Assembly: GCF_905171775.1 (NCBI RefSeq) | Contig: NC_053494.1 | Location: 47,339,981-47,403,980 of the forward strand | Direction of reading: 5' to 3' | Source: Rana temporaria | Taxonomy: Eukaryota > Chordata > Amphibia > Anura > Ranidae | DNA: 64,000 nt | Shown: positions 20,970 to 32,634 of the stretch, one piece after another | Numbering within the stretch: position 1 is the first letter of the stretch | How the letters are laid out: each line of letters starts with the position of its first letter | Position numbers and translations under genes: made by a program | Notes under the pieces: generated by a model | What the model was told of the DNA's origin: nothing | The model's database searches: none | Seen by the model: the letters and a program-made list of their open reading frames with translations, nothing else

Positions 20970-21725
20970 TTAGGGTCTATGTCAATGGGCTTTTAATTAC
21001 ATTACATTTGATGGATTTTGCACTCCAATACTTGTCTATGGGCATGCAAAACCAACTTGAAGCAGGTCTCATGCAGGCCAGAGGGAGTTCGACTGCAGGT
21101 AAATTATTCTGATTGAGCTCAAAAGCATCTCAAACTGATGCTATTGACACAGGTCAATTAATTAGTTAATTGAAATTGAAACAGGTCGTCAAGTATATTT
21201 CTCCTCCCTTCTATACAGTTCAGATATTCAATAATGGAGACCAAAATAAAGTAAATTATAATATAAATTCGTTTATAGAACTAAAATTGCTGACCAAGTA
21301 AATATGAATACTTCAGATTAGTTTTTCTATTACATACTTTTAGCATTTTAACAATGCATTTGATAAATAATTTCATTATAATACTGTCCCATCTACAAAC
21401 GATCTTGAAAAATTGGTCCATCTAAAACTAACAGGTAAAGCCGGGTTTCCCTGGAACAGGTACAATAAAGGAGTAGGGAGGGTACCTTAACTAAATTTGT
21501 TGATTATTCTGGGACATGGGGGTTTTGTCAAACAAACTGCCTGAAAATGGGATTACCCAAAACACACCAGGTTTGAAAACTGTATTGCCTTTTTGCTTTT
21601 GCTCAAGACAGTTCTATATTTGACAATAAACATTTACTCTGCAATGTCATATGAGTGTTTGTCCTTTGTCCTACATGTATGTTTCTCCTCCAGGTCAAAT
21701 GAAAAAATTTTATTGTCAGCTGGCT
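20970..21725. other. Unassigned sequence
   Basis: Nothing recognised apart from short AT-rich tracts. The bases just after the MITE resemble 17100-17160 (CTATGTCAATGGGCTTTTA, GCATGCAAAACCAACTTGAAG). Confidence 0.4.
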
Positions 21726-22290
21726 ATACATGGTAGGCTGGCTGAATGAAAAAAATACTAAATCAATTCCTCCATCCACACAATCGTAGTGGATGGGTAA
21801 TTCTCCCTACTGCACTTTTGTATTCTGAGGCCTCGTACACACGAGTTTCTCGGCAAAAACCAGCAAGAAACTTGCTGGGAGATATTTTTTTGCCGAGGAA
21901 ATCGGTCGGGTGTACATTTTCGTCGAGGAAACTGTCGAGAAACTCGACGAGCCAAAAAGAGAGCATATTCTCTATTTCCTTGACGGGAATGGAGAAACTT
22001 GCCTTGTCGTTCCTCGACAGCCTAACAAGGAACTCGACTAACAAAACGATGTGTTTCGCCCGTCGAGTTCCTCGGTCGTGTGTATAAGGCTTAACTCCTC
22101 TGCTGTCAGAATGCGTAGATCAGTGCTGCAGCAATTGGCTGCAGCTGCTGATCAAATGTTTTTTTCCAACAGGTCCGTTCAACAGAAGACGATCATTAGA
22201 TCAACTTCTACTGAGCAGCAGTCGCCACTTGTGGATAGGAATGTCTCTGCTTCCTGCTGAACCGGACAGTTATGGCCACCTTAACTTGTT
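21726..22290. repeat. Interspersed repeat (copy 1), interrupted by a MITE
   Basis: TTGTATTCTGAG and CTCCTCTGCTGTCAGAAT flank the inserted MITE, and the same join reads continuously at 54721-54760. The two copies also share the terminal TGCTGAACC region. It is an interspersed family of unknown class. Confidence 0.55.
21829..22092. mobile_element. PIF/Harbinger-like MITE, GTTTCTCGG subfamily
   Basis: It begins GGCCTCGTACACACGAGTTT and ends CTCGGTCGTGTGTATAAGGC. It is almost identical to 27461-27729 over its length, so both are recent insertions. TGA precedes it. Confidence 0.75.
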
Positions 22291-22658
22291 TTTAAATTGA
22301 AAATCATAAACCTCACAGAGAAGATTGCTGCATCAGCTTACATGCAGATGTTAGTACACAGTGCCACATAAGAGTATCAGATGCTGCATTTTGGAGGGGA
22401 AGATCCTCTTATCTAAGTGCAGAAGTGGATCTCTCTAATTGGTGTCTCTTGATTGCTTTGAGCAAGGGGCTGAGCCCCAAAATGCATAACCATAGTCCTT
22501 GGATGTGCTGACATCATCCCCTCCACCTCCAAATGCAGCCAAGCCAGCCGAAGACCGCAGGAAGCCGGAAGCACTGTGTGACAGCTTGCTCTCCAAGCAC
22601 AGCAGCGATCCTTTCCATCTACCATCCAGCTACTTCTTAACCGAGCTCTGCTGATAAC

Positions 22659-23028
22659 CAGCCGCTTACCTGCCGACCTCTGCGTCCACCAGCCACTCGC
22701 CTGCCGACCTCTGCATCCACCAGCCACTCGCCTGCCGACCTCTGCATCCACCAGCCACTCGCCTGCCGACCTCTGCATCCACCAGCCACTCGCCTGCCGA
22801 CCTCTGCATCCACCAGCCACTCGCCTGCTGACCTCTGCATCCACCAGCCACTCGCCTGCCGATCTCTGCATCCACCAGCCACTCGCCTGCCGACCTCTGC
22901 ATCCACCAGCCACTCGCCTGCCGACCTCTGCATCCACCAGCCACTCGCCTGCTGACCTCTGCATCCACCAGCCACTCGCCTGCCGACCTCTGCATCCACC
23001 AGCCACTCGCCTGCCGATCTCTGCATAT
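22659..23028. repeat. 31-base minisatellite, about 12 units
   Basis: The unit is 31 bases and starts CAGCCACTCGCCTGCCGACC. Eleven complete units and one partial unit follow with very few substitutions (GCCGACC, GCTGACC or GCCGATC). The period is not a multiple of three, so all minus-strand frames stay open with a 31-residue pseudo-repeat. Confidence 0.92.
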
Positions 23029-23496
23029 CTCAGGGGGCTACATTCTCACGCTGATCCTGACCTAATTATTAATACAGGCTACACTTAGATGGTGTACCCC
23101 CTTTCCTTTTTTTTTCTTTGCATATGTGTATTAAGCTAGCTCAGGACCTATCCAGGGGAGCTGTTGCCATCACCCTGTATGACTTTAATTTTTTTTCCCC
23201 TAGGGACCCAGTTGTACCATTACTTCCTATTTATTATAGCCAGAAATGTTTGAATATTTTAAGTAACATGGATAAATGTATACATTAAAAATACCTGCTT
23301 TTATAACAACCAAGTTCAGGGGCTCCCACTGGCAACAGGCATTGTTGACTTATTTTCAATGGACTGTTTATACCAGTAAAGTTCATACCAAGCTGGCCAG
23401 TCGTTGGCTTTGTCAGAACAGAAAACCTTCTCTTCATTAGAGATCACCTAAACCATGCTCTTTAATCCAACCAGTATTACATGTTTAGTTACTTAA

Positions 23497-23860
23497 AGCA
23501 GTAGTAAACCACAGCCTTTCAAAAAAATAAATCCCCTGTAAGGCAATGGCATAATGTGCTAGTATGCATTGCATACTAGCACATTATGAAATACTTACCT
23601 TAGAACAAAACCCTCACTGCTGACAGTCCGTCTTCCGGGTTCGCTGGCTCCAGTCTTTTGAATGGCTGAGCCGCGATGATGTTACTCCCACACATGTGCA
23701 GGAAAATGACGGTTTACGGCACAGAGCTCTGAAAGGATGGCACGGGTATGCCATCCCTTTGGAGCACATGCGCCGGCGACGTCACCGACTGTATCTAGTG
23801 TACATATCTCCTAAACACCACAAGTTTAGGAGATATTCATTGTGAATGCACAGTTATGTG
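23497..23860. repeat. Possible TTAA element, left end visible
   Basis: After TTAA (23493-23496) the sequence begins AGCAGTAGTAAACC, and includes the perfect hairpin ATAATGTGCTAGTATGCATT / GCATACTAGCACATTAT (23551-23587). No matching right terminus was identified. Confidence 0.45.
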
Positions 23861-24061
23861 GTTAACCTACAGTCCATGGGATGATAGATACAACTAATAC
23901 AGTAATCACTGCTGATAATGGGTCAGTAAATAAGCCGTGGAGTCAGGATGCCATGAAATTACTGTAGGTTGTACTCTTGGATGGATGGATAGATGGATGA
24001 ATGAGCACCTCCATGCAAAATACATGTATCATAAATGCAGTCATTAAATGAATGTACATAT

Positions 24062-25588
24062 AGGTAGATTCAGAGAGATGGCCTTAATTTTGCGGCGGCG
24101 TAGCTTAGTGTGTTTAGGCTATGCCGTCGTAAGTTAGCGAGGCAAGTACTTGATTCTCAAAGTACTTGCCTGCTAAGTTACGGCGGCGTAGCCTAAAGCG
24201 GGTGGGCGTAAGGGCGCCTAATTCAAATTTGTCTAAGGGGGCGTGTTTTATGTTAATGGGGCTTGACCTGACATTTTTGACATTTTTTTTAAACTGCGCA
24301 TGCGCCGTGCGCCTACATTTCCCAGTATGCATTGTGGTAGCCACAATGCATACTGGGAAATGTAGGCGCACAGCGCATGCGCAGTTTAAAAAAAAATGTC
24401 AAAAATGTCAGGTCAAGCCCCATTAACATAAAACACGCCCCCTTAGGCCGGGTACACACGGACAAACATGTATGGTGAAAGCGGTCCGTCGGACCGTTTT
24501 CACCATACATGTCTGCCAGAGGGCTTCTGTACGATGGTTGTACACACCATCGTACAGAAGTCCGCGCGTTAACAATACGCGGGGCGTGTCCGCGGTGTCG
24601 CCGCGTCGATGACGCGGTGTCGCCGCGACAATGACGCGGCGACGTGGGCGGCCCGCCTTTAAAATGCTTCCACGCATGCGTCGAAGTCATTCGACGCATG
24701 CGAGGGACGGCGGGCGCCTGGACATGTACGGTAGGTCTGTACTGACGACCGTACATGTCCGAGCGGGCAGAATTCCAGCGGACTGTTTTAAAACAAGTCC
24801 AGGAATATTTGTCTGCTGGGAAAAGGCCCGGCGGGCAAATGTTTGCTGGAATTCGGCCCGCTCGCGCCCACACACGACCAAACATGTCTGCTGAAACTGG
24901 CCTGAGTATGGGGCCTTAGACAAATGTAAAAAAAAATGTCAAAAATGTCAGGTCAAGCCCCATTAACATAAAACACGCCCCCTTAGACAAATTTGAATTA
25001 GGCGCCCTTACGCCCGCCCGCTTTAGGCTACGTCGCCGTAACTTAGCAGGCAAGTACTTTGAGAATCAAGTACTTGCCTCGCTAACTTACGACGGCATAG
25101 CCTAAACACACTAAGCTACGCCGCCGCAAAATTAAGGCCATCTCTCACGGGCCTATTGGTTTCGACGTGGACGTAAACGACGTAAATCCCTATTCACGGA
25201 CGACTTACGCAAACAACGTAAAATTTTTGAATTTCGACGTGGGAACGGCGGCCATACTTAACATTACTATTCCATCTATTTGATGGAATAACTTTAGGCG
25301 GCCTATCTCTTACGTAAACGGCGTAAATGTACTGTGTCGGCTGGGCGTACGTTTGTGAATCGGCGTATCTACTAATTTACATATTCTACGCCGACCGCAA
25401 TGGAAGCGCCACCTAGCGGCCAGCCTCAATATTGCAACCTAAGATAGGACAGCGCAAGCCGTCGTAGCTTAGATATGTTTAAGCGTATCTCTGTTTGAGA
25501 ATACACTTAAACATAGGTCGGCGCAGATTCTGAGTTAGGTCGGCGTATCTACTGATACGCTGGCCTAACTCTACCTGAATCTACCTAA
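24062..25588. mobile_element. GATTCAG-ended MITE (copy b) with internal inverted duplication
   Basis: It begins TAGATTCAGAGAGATGG and ends CTACCTGAATCTACC. The left ~275 bases are repeated in inverted orientation from 24341, with the pivot at TTGTGGTAGCCACAA, before the ordinary right half resumes near 25150. The inverted arm is itself interrupted by a duplicated segment and a MITE (24446-24915). Confidence 0.75.
24446..24915. mobile_element. PIF/Harbinger-like MITE, TSD TTA
   Basis: It begins GGCCGGGTACACACGG, ends AGTATGGGGCC, and is flanked by perfect TTA at 24443-24445 and 24916-24918. The centre contains CACGCATGCGTCGAAGTCAT. Subterminal hairpins use GTATGGTGAAAGCGGTCC. Confidence 0.8.
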
Positions 25589-25590
25589 TA

Positions 25591-26152
25591 GTGCTCAGTC
25601 CTGGATATAAGTGTCATATGCTAGTTGTACTCTTGAATGAAAGCGTAGATAGATAAGCTACTGCGTGCAAAATGCGTGCATAAAAACCGCAATCATCAGA
25701 TAATTATATATGATTCTTAGTCCTGGTGCATGGACATAAATATCCTATGCCAATCCGTCATACAGGAGGAGTGAAGCAATTGCCATATCATAGTAGGATA
25801 TAACAGCATCAGTGTGCAGTATCAGATGGTTGGAGCTACTGCATGCAATGTGTGATGCCATGACCAATTGCCAGATTCTAGGACTCTCACCTGAGAGACA
25901 CATTTTTACCACCCCCAGCCACTCCCCCTTTAGCTGCAGTGGCTGAGGATGTACACATTCTATGGCAGTGCACCTGGTTGGGAGGCACTAGTGTGGGGTT
26001 TAATGGGTAAAAGCAGACCGTTAGAAGGCGATACAATGCCTCCTCACCACCTGTCAACTGCTGTCTAAAGAACAATCCAATTGCAGATCGTTCTTCAGAG
26101 ATCAAAGCATACCCAAAAGTGCCCTAAAAGGCAGCATCCTTTTGGACACCAT
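25591..26152. other. Unassigned sequence
   Basis: No gene or repeat recognised between the two MITEs. Confidence 0.4.
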
Positions 26153-26872
26153 GGCCCGGATTCAGAAAGCACTTACGCCAACGTATCTTTATATACGCCA
26201 CGTAATTGCACGGATGCGCCGTCGTATCTATGCGCCTGATTCTTGAAAGAAGATACGCCTGAATTTTGGCTCCATCCAACAGACGTAAGTCTCCTACGCC
26301 GTCGGAGCCTGGGCGCATATTTACACTGGCCGCAAGGGGCGCTTCCATTGATTTACGCGTTGAATATGCAAATGACTGAGATACGCCGATTCACGAACGT
26401 ACTTGCGCCCGTCGCTGTAATCTACGCCGTTTACGTAAGGCGTACGTCCGGCGTAAAGTTAAGCCTCATAAAGCAGGGGTAAGTCATGTTAGGGTATGGA
26501 CCAGGGAACAGCCGTCGTATTTTACGTCGTTTACGTAAGTCGTACGTGAATGGGGCTGGGCGTAGGTTACGTTCACGTCGTAGGCATTGAGCCGTCGTAT
26601 CTTAGGGAGTATATGCAACGTGATTCTGAGCATGCGCCGTTCGTTCGGCCATTCATTTACATGGGGTCACGGTTAATTTAAATGTATCACGCCCACTACC
26701 TTCCTACTTTGAATTTGGCTGGCTTACGCCGGCCAATTTACGTTACGCCGGCGCAACAAAGGGAGCAAGTGCTTTGTGAATACTGTTCTTGCCTCTCTAT
26801 GTTACGTCGGAGTAGCGCATATCAGATGCGCTACGCCCGCACAAATATACGCCGCTCTACCTGAATCCGGCT
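26153..26872. mobile_element. GATTCAG-ended MITE (copy c)
   Basis: It begins GGCCCGGATTCAGAAAGC and ends CTACCTGAATCCGGC. Its interior has the family's TTTACGTAAGGCGTACG and TTACGCCGGCCAATTTACG motifs. Confidence 0.75.
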
Positions 26873-26879
26873 ACATAAA

Positions 26880-27276
26880 AATGGCATAAAACTCTCCCCT
26901 ATTTTGTAAATGTTGCGCAAACCAATCAATAAACACTTATTGCGTTTTTTTTTACCAAAAATATGTAGAAGAATACGTATCGGCCTAAACTTTTATATAT
27001 ATATATATATTTTTTTGGGGGGTATTTATTATAGCAAAAAGTAAAAATCATTGCATTTTTTTCAAAATTGTCGCCTTATTTTTGTTTATAGCGCAAAAAA
27101 TAAAAACCGCAGAGGTGATCAAATACCACCAAAAGAAAGCTCTATTTGTGGGGGAAAAGGGACGCCAATTTTGTTTGGGAGCCACGTCGCACGACCGCGC
27201 AATTGTCAGTTAAAACGACGCAGTGCCGAATCGCAAAAAGGGGCCAGGTCTTTTACCTGCATAATGGTCCGGGTGG
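26880..27276. repeat. Right part of a TTAA element of the GTGATCAAATACC family
   Basis: It contains GAGGTGATCAAATACCACCA and ends GGTCCGGGTGG before TTAA (27277-27280). It is homologous to about 1900-2240; the left end is missing. Confidence 0.6.
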
Positions 27277-27280
27277 TTAA

Positions 27281-27886
27281 GGGCCAGTTCACACCAGACG
27301 CAGTTCCGTACATTTCCGTGGGCATTTTTTCTGCACTCAGGGCAGCTCACACCAGACATAGTTCCGTTCAGTTCAGCTTATTTTCTTCACAAAATGCATG
27401 CACAGTGTTTTCCATGTATTCCAATGGCTCTAGTTGGCTCTAGTTCACACCATGCAGTGAGGCCTCGTACACACGACCGAGTTTCTCGGCAAAAACCAGC
27501 AAGAAACTTGCTGGGAGATATTTTTTTGCCGAGGAAACCGGTCGTGTGTACATTTTCGACAAGGAAACTGTCGAGAAACTCGACGAGCCAAAAAGAGAGC
27601 AAGTTCTCTATTTCCTCGACGGGAATGGAGAAAATTGGCTTGTCGAGTTTCTCGACAGCCTAACAAGGAACTCGACGAGGAAAACGATGTGTTTCGCCCG
27701 TCGAGTTTCTCGGTCGTGTGTAAGAGGCCTCAGTTTCCAGTCAGTTTCTGCATCGGAAACTGACTGCATGGTGTGAACTAGAGCCAACTAGATCCATTGG
27801 AATTCATGGAAAACACTGTGCATGCATTTTGGGCAGAAAAAAAGCACACGGAACTGAACGGAACTGCGTCTGGTGTGAACTGGCCC
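27281..27886. mobile_element. Inverted-repeat MITE GGGCCAGTTCACACC, TSD TAA, hosting another MITE
   Basis: It begins GGGCCAGTTCACACCAGACG and ends GTCTGGTGTGAACTGGCCC, with TAA on both sides (27278-27280, 27887-27889). Inner arms such as GGCTCTAGTTCACACCATGC are also inverted. The element at 27461-27729 sits at its centre. Confidence 0.75.
27461..27729. mobile_element. PIF/Harbinger-like MITE, GTTTCTCGG subfamily (copy 2)
   Basis: It begins GGCCTCGTACACACGACC and ends GTCGTGTGTAAGAGGCC, nearly identical to 21829-22092. Inner hairpins use AACCAGCAAGAAACTTGCTG and AACTGTCGAGAAACTCGACG. Confidence 0.78.
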
Positions 27887-27889
27887 TAA

Positions 27890-29222
27890 GTGCACCTGTC
27901 AAGCTATGTTTAGGTTTCTCGCGGCCTAAGAGGCAGTGAAGAATCTGTCATGACAGCTTCTATCGCCTAGAAATTAGTTACAGTTGTAACTGCAGAAAAA
28001 TTCTGTGAAGTTTGCGCCCCATTCGCTATCTACTGTATCTACAATGACTATACACAGATGTATACCCAGGAACATGTAGTAGAAAGGGAGGCCCTCTGTT
28101 CCTCAACTCTAGCCCACTACTGTTCTCTAGTAGTTATCTTCCATGGTATAGAAAAGTGTCAATTGTATGTTTATCGAATAGAATTAGATTTTTTTTTCGT
28201 CTATGACAGACTCTTTGGTTGTTTATATCTTTCTCATTTGTCAGGTGCTCTTGAGTATAGCAGATTGAGATAAATGAGTGCATATTTGGCAGGTACATTG
28301 TGCTGAACTCTGTTTATAATATGATAAGTGGTCTGGTGTGTTCCAGATACAGGTTTAACCTGGGTGGTCTATAACCAAGTGAGCACGGCTCGACTTTCAC
28401 TGGTAGTGCAGCGGGCCATATATAAACAATCTAAATGCTATGGGACCAGACGCACTGAAAAGTCAAAATATGTAGAAGAGAGGAATATTACAGAAAGTCA
28501 TCTAGTAGAACACACGCTACATATTTAGAGTAACACTGCAAGCACTTTGCTCTGTGTTTAGGTGTGTCTGTATGTTACTGTACAAAGTGACCCAAGATCC
28601 TCCCTAGACATTTCAAATAGAAGTGAAACTAGTAGTTGTGATATGTAAAAAATGTTATATATCGTAACATTAAGATAATCTTATTAGAGGAAAGTATATC
28701 TCTAGTTGCATATGACATCATATAATTGTTTAGTTATATATTTAATTATATAAATTCCATTTGCGCACACAATTGCTGGTTAAATTAACACAGTGCTGAA
28801 TAACAAAATACTGTATGCCCTAGTCATGAAAGGGGTAAAACCTTCCGGAGGTCGAGTGGTTAAACACCACCAAAAATACCCTATCTGGCTCAAAAACAAT
28901 GATATAAAGATCATTTACAGTGTTGCATGAATGAGTAAATGTCAGTCAAACTATCACGACACTAAAAACTAAACAAATACTGGTAATAAAGTGTATTACA
29001 TGCTGAGGCTCAAGTGGTAAATGTTAAGTTGACTTTAAGATGTATATTTGCTTGTCTAAATAGACCCTTTTACTTTAACTATTATATAAGTAAAGCAAAG
29101 GTGCTAAATCCAATCAGCCTAATTGAACAATATCCATCTTTGTTCTCCAGTTAATAAAGGCTGCGTATTAAGTGGCACCTATTTCTGCATCTCCTAGAAC
29201 TGGGGCTGGGGGGATAACTCTC
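27890..29222. other. Mostly unassigned; one decayed TTAA-element tail
   Basis: At about 28770-28862 the sequence ends CTTCCGGAGGTCGAGTGG before TTAA, like the tail of a CCACTT-type TTAA element. The rest shows nothing I can name. Confidence 0.45.
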
Positions 29223-29223
29223 T

Positions 29224-29600
29224 TGCCTCGTTCACACGATCGGTTTTCCCGTCAGGAAAACTGCCATGACAGTTTTGGCTGGGAAAACCGGACATGTGTA
29301 TGCTCCATCGCAGATTTCCCGACAGGAAAACCGCCGGGAATCTGGGCGGGAAAATTATGTTCTCTTTTTTCCTGCCAAGATTCCCAGCAGTTCTTAAGCC
29401 GGCATTTTACCTATGGGGAAAACCTGCGGTGGAGCATACACACGGCCGGGTTTCCCGACCAAAGCTCTCATGGCAGTTTTCCTGCCGGGAAACCCGGCCA
29501 TGTGTAGGGGGAAAAAGCTACCAAGCAGGTTCCCAGTTTTCCCCTCGGTTTTCCCGGCGGACTTTTTATCACCGGGAAAACCGATCGTGTGTACAAGGCA
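29224..29600. mobile_element. PIF/Harbinger-like MITE, TTTTCCCG subfamily
   Basis: It begins TGCCTCGTTCACACGATCGG and ends CCGATCGTGTGTACAAGGCA. The arms are built from GGTTTTCCCGTCAGGAAAAC-type palindromes instead of the GTCCG-type arms of other copies. Confidence 0.7.
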
Positions 29601-29800
29601 TTTAAATGGATGGATCAGGTATTAACAGCCTTTTTAATTCTAGCAATAGAACTATGAAGAAGCAACCTTGTAGTATACTATTAGCAGCTTGTTAAAACCA
29701 TCTAGAGCCCAATCTCAAAAAGAACAGCCCCAAGTTAGAGCTTTGCTTGTGGCAGTCGTGCAGGAACCCAACCGCATGGACCTTCCATAGGGGGCACTAA

Positions 29801-30219
29801 AGCCTCGTACACACGATCAGTCCATCCGATGAGAACGGTCTGAAGGACCGCTCTCATTGGTTAACCGATGAAGCTGACTGATGGTCCGTCGCACCCACAC
29901 ACCATCGGTTAAATAACCGATCGTGTCAGAACACGGTGACGTAAAACACAACGACGTGCTGAAAAAAATTAAGTTCAATGCTTCCAAGCATGTGTCGACT
30001 TGATTCTGAGCATGCATGGATTTTTAACCGATGGTTGTGCCTACTAACGATCGGTTTTGACCTATCGGTTAGGAATCCATCAGTTAAATTTAAAGCAAGT
30101 TGGCTTTTTTTTAACCGATGGTTAAATAACCTATGAGGCCCACACACGATCGGTTTTTACCGATGAAAACGGTCCATCAGACTGTTGTCCTCTGTTTAAC
30201 CTATCGTGTGTACGAGGCC
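29801..30219. mobile_element. PIF/Harbinger-like MITE, ACCGATCG subfamily, TSD TAA
   Basis: It begins AGCCTCGTACACACGATC and ends GATCGTGT-type sequence GTGTGTACGAGGCC (with CTATCG just before). TAA lies on both sides (29798-29800, 30220-30222). It resembles 19799-20184 read in reverse. Confidence 0.75.
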
Positions 30220-30222
30220 TAA

Positions 30223-31461
30223 TACATTTACAACTGACAGAAGCTGTACAGGGCTGATCATTCCCTTTCCTACGGAGAACATTAAAATACAAAATGCGTT
30301 TTTTTTAGTTTATTCATTCTTGTAAGCATTTTTCCTCAGAACATATTTGTGTCAGATTATCATAAATGTATTCAATCCCTTCCATACATCTCTCCCAGTT
30401 GGTTTAGGGAAGCATTCCTATACATATTTAATATATCTCTATGTATTATGTATTCACTACCAAAGACCTGGAGACATCCATCTTAACCAAGCTTGGGATA
30501 ACACATCAACGTGAGGACATGTGAGCACATACATGACTACCCCATATCTCTTCAGGTCTATGGCTTTCATTAGAGATGCAAGTGTCAATCTATAAATCAG
30601 AAATATTTCCATTGGATAATCCACAGCTTAGACTATACTGAACTCCTCTTGGCCTGCTCAACAAAAATTATGTATGCAGAGTAAAGAGAGATGTCAACCT
30701 CATGTTTCAGAAGACCATTTGAAAGTTTAAAACATTCTGAGAAAGCGTCAAGTCTCAGACACCAACACCTGGGGTGACTGTCATGAAATTCATCAGACAT
30801 AGCCTCCTTTTACTGGAAGGAAAACACACTACATTTACATTATAGTTGTGATTCCTCAAGGCAAAAGAGCTGGAACATTGACAGCATCTGTACTTTCTGG
30901 AATCCAGCCATAGAGAGCTGCACTTTATAGCCAATAGTGTGGCGTTAAAGGGCCACAAAACCTGAAAAACGAGTTGATGCAACGTTAAACGGTATCCTGC
31001 AATCATACACATCTATACATAAAAATTCCTGTATCACAACAACATTTTAAGGGAACCAGAGCCTCTTTACTACACACAATAAAATGTAATGCAACTTTAA
31101 GCCAAACTGAACTTTCAGCTGATCTCAGCAAAATACATTCCTGGGGCATGAAAAGAAAAGATGATCAAAGTTTCCAGCAGCCAGCCACAGCCAGAGTAAA
31201 AAGCCTATCCTCTGCCAGTATGCTGCAGATTAGGACCCTGTGTGAAAGCAGCATTCTCTCTGAAGAGGCCAGATAAGCCCTCCAGAAAAACAGATGCCCC
31301 CCCGCTGCCACATATGTGTGTTATGCTGTCGGGAAGTGGGTAAGGAGGAAGTATAGTTGAGGCAGATGATGTATATATTTCTTCCAATAATGAAGGTTTA
31401 GTATATGGAAGTGCTATGCTTAAATTTTAAGTTCATGGAAAATGAAAAGGTAAACTAACTC
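30223..31461. other. Unassigned sequence
   Basis: No gene, repeat or RNA recognised. There are only chance reading frames under 90 codons. Confidence 0.45.
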
Positions 31462-31464
31462 TGA

Positions 31465-31645
31465 AGCCCCATACACACTATCAGTTTTCCTGTCAGTTTT
31501 CTCTTCAGGTTTACCAAAACCATGTAGTGCAAGGGCCTGCCTGATTGTATACAAATTGAAACTCTTGAGGTTTTACCTCATATTAGATGGTTTTGGTAAA
31601 CCTGAAGAGAAAACTGTCAGGAAAACTGATAGTGTGTATGGGGCT
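31465..31645. mobile_element. Short palindromic MITE, TSD TGA
   Basis: It begins AGCCCCATACACACTATCAG and ends CTGATAGTGTGTATGGGGCT, with TGA on both sides (31462-31464, 31646-31648). The arms GTTTTCCTGTCAGTTTTC and TTTACCAAAACCAT are almost perfectly inverted, leaving a loop of about 60 bases. Confidence 0.8.
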
Positions 31646-31648
31646 TGA

Positions 31649-32373
31649 GGGCCAGATTCACGTAGATCAGCGGATCTATAGATCCGCTCGATCTACGTGA
31701 TTTAAGATCCGCTCCCGCAAGTTTGAGAGGCAAGTGGGTAATTCACAAACCACTTACCTCCAAACTTGCGGCGGCGGATCCTAAATCCTCCGGTGGAATT
31801 CAAATTCCGCGGCTAGGGGGAGTGTACTATTTAAATCAGGCGCATTCCCGCGCCGAATTAAATGCGCATGCGCCGTCCGGGGAATTTCCCGGCGTGCATT
31901 GCTCCCACTGACGTCGCTAGGACGTCAGTGGTTTCGACGTGAGCATGACTTGCGATGCGCGTGTTTGTGAATCGGCGTACGCAAACGACGTTAGAAAATT
32001 CAAATTCGACGCGGGAACGCCGGCTATACTTAACATTGGCTGCGCCTGATAAAAGCAGGGGTAAGTATACGACGAGAAAGCCGCTACGGAAACGTCGTAA
32101 GAAGACTGCGTCGGGTCCGCGTACGTTCGTGAATTTGCGTATTTTGCTGATTTACATATTATTCAAGGTAAATCAGCGGGAACGCCCCCCGGCGCCATTT
32201 TTAAATCGAAAATAAGATCCGACAGTGTAACACATTGTAACACTGTCGGATCTAAGCCCTATCTATGCGTAACTGATTCTATGAATCAGGCGCATAGATA
32301 GGACCAGTGTAAGTCAGAGATACGATGGTGTATCTGTAGATACACCGTCGTATCTCTTTGTGAATCTGGCCCC
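31649..32373. mobile_element. GATTCAC-ended MITE (copy d)
   Basis: It begins GGGCCAGATTCACGTAG directly after the preceding MITE's TGA, and ends TGTGAATCTGGCCCC. Subterminal hairpins CAGCGGATCTATAGATCCGC and AGATACGATGGTGTATCTGT are clear. Confidence 0.75.
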
Positions 32374-32634
32374 TAAATATTCTGGGCACCCCACTGGACC
32401 CCACTGCACATAGCGGCCATGATACCCTGTGCTGCTGGAGTAGCGTCTGTACATCATACACCACAATATACAGCCCCGGAGTGAGTATCCATCATAAGGC
32501 TTGTTTCTTCTACCAGGAAGATGGCCTGGAATAAAGAATAAAGAATTGCGCTTTCCATTACTCAGCGCAGTCAGTTGGTCATGCTGACCACAGAGTCCTT
32601 AGTTACCAATGCGAGCATTATGATACAGTGGTGT

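Noticed and set aside
22413..23026. Minus-strand frames with a 31-residue repeat (GRQASGWWMQRSAGEWLVDA)
   Set aside because: A direct product of a 31-base minisatellite read in three registers; no flanking coding signals.
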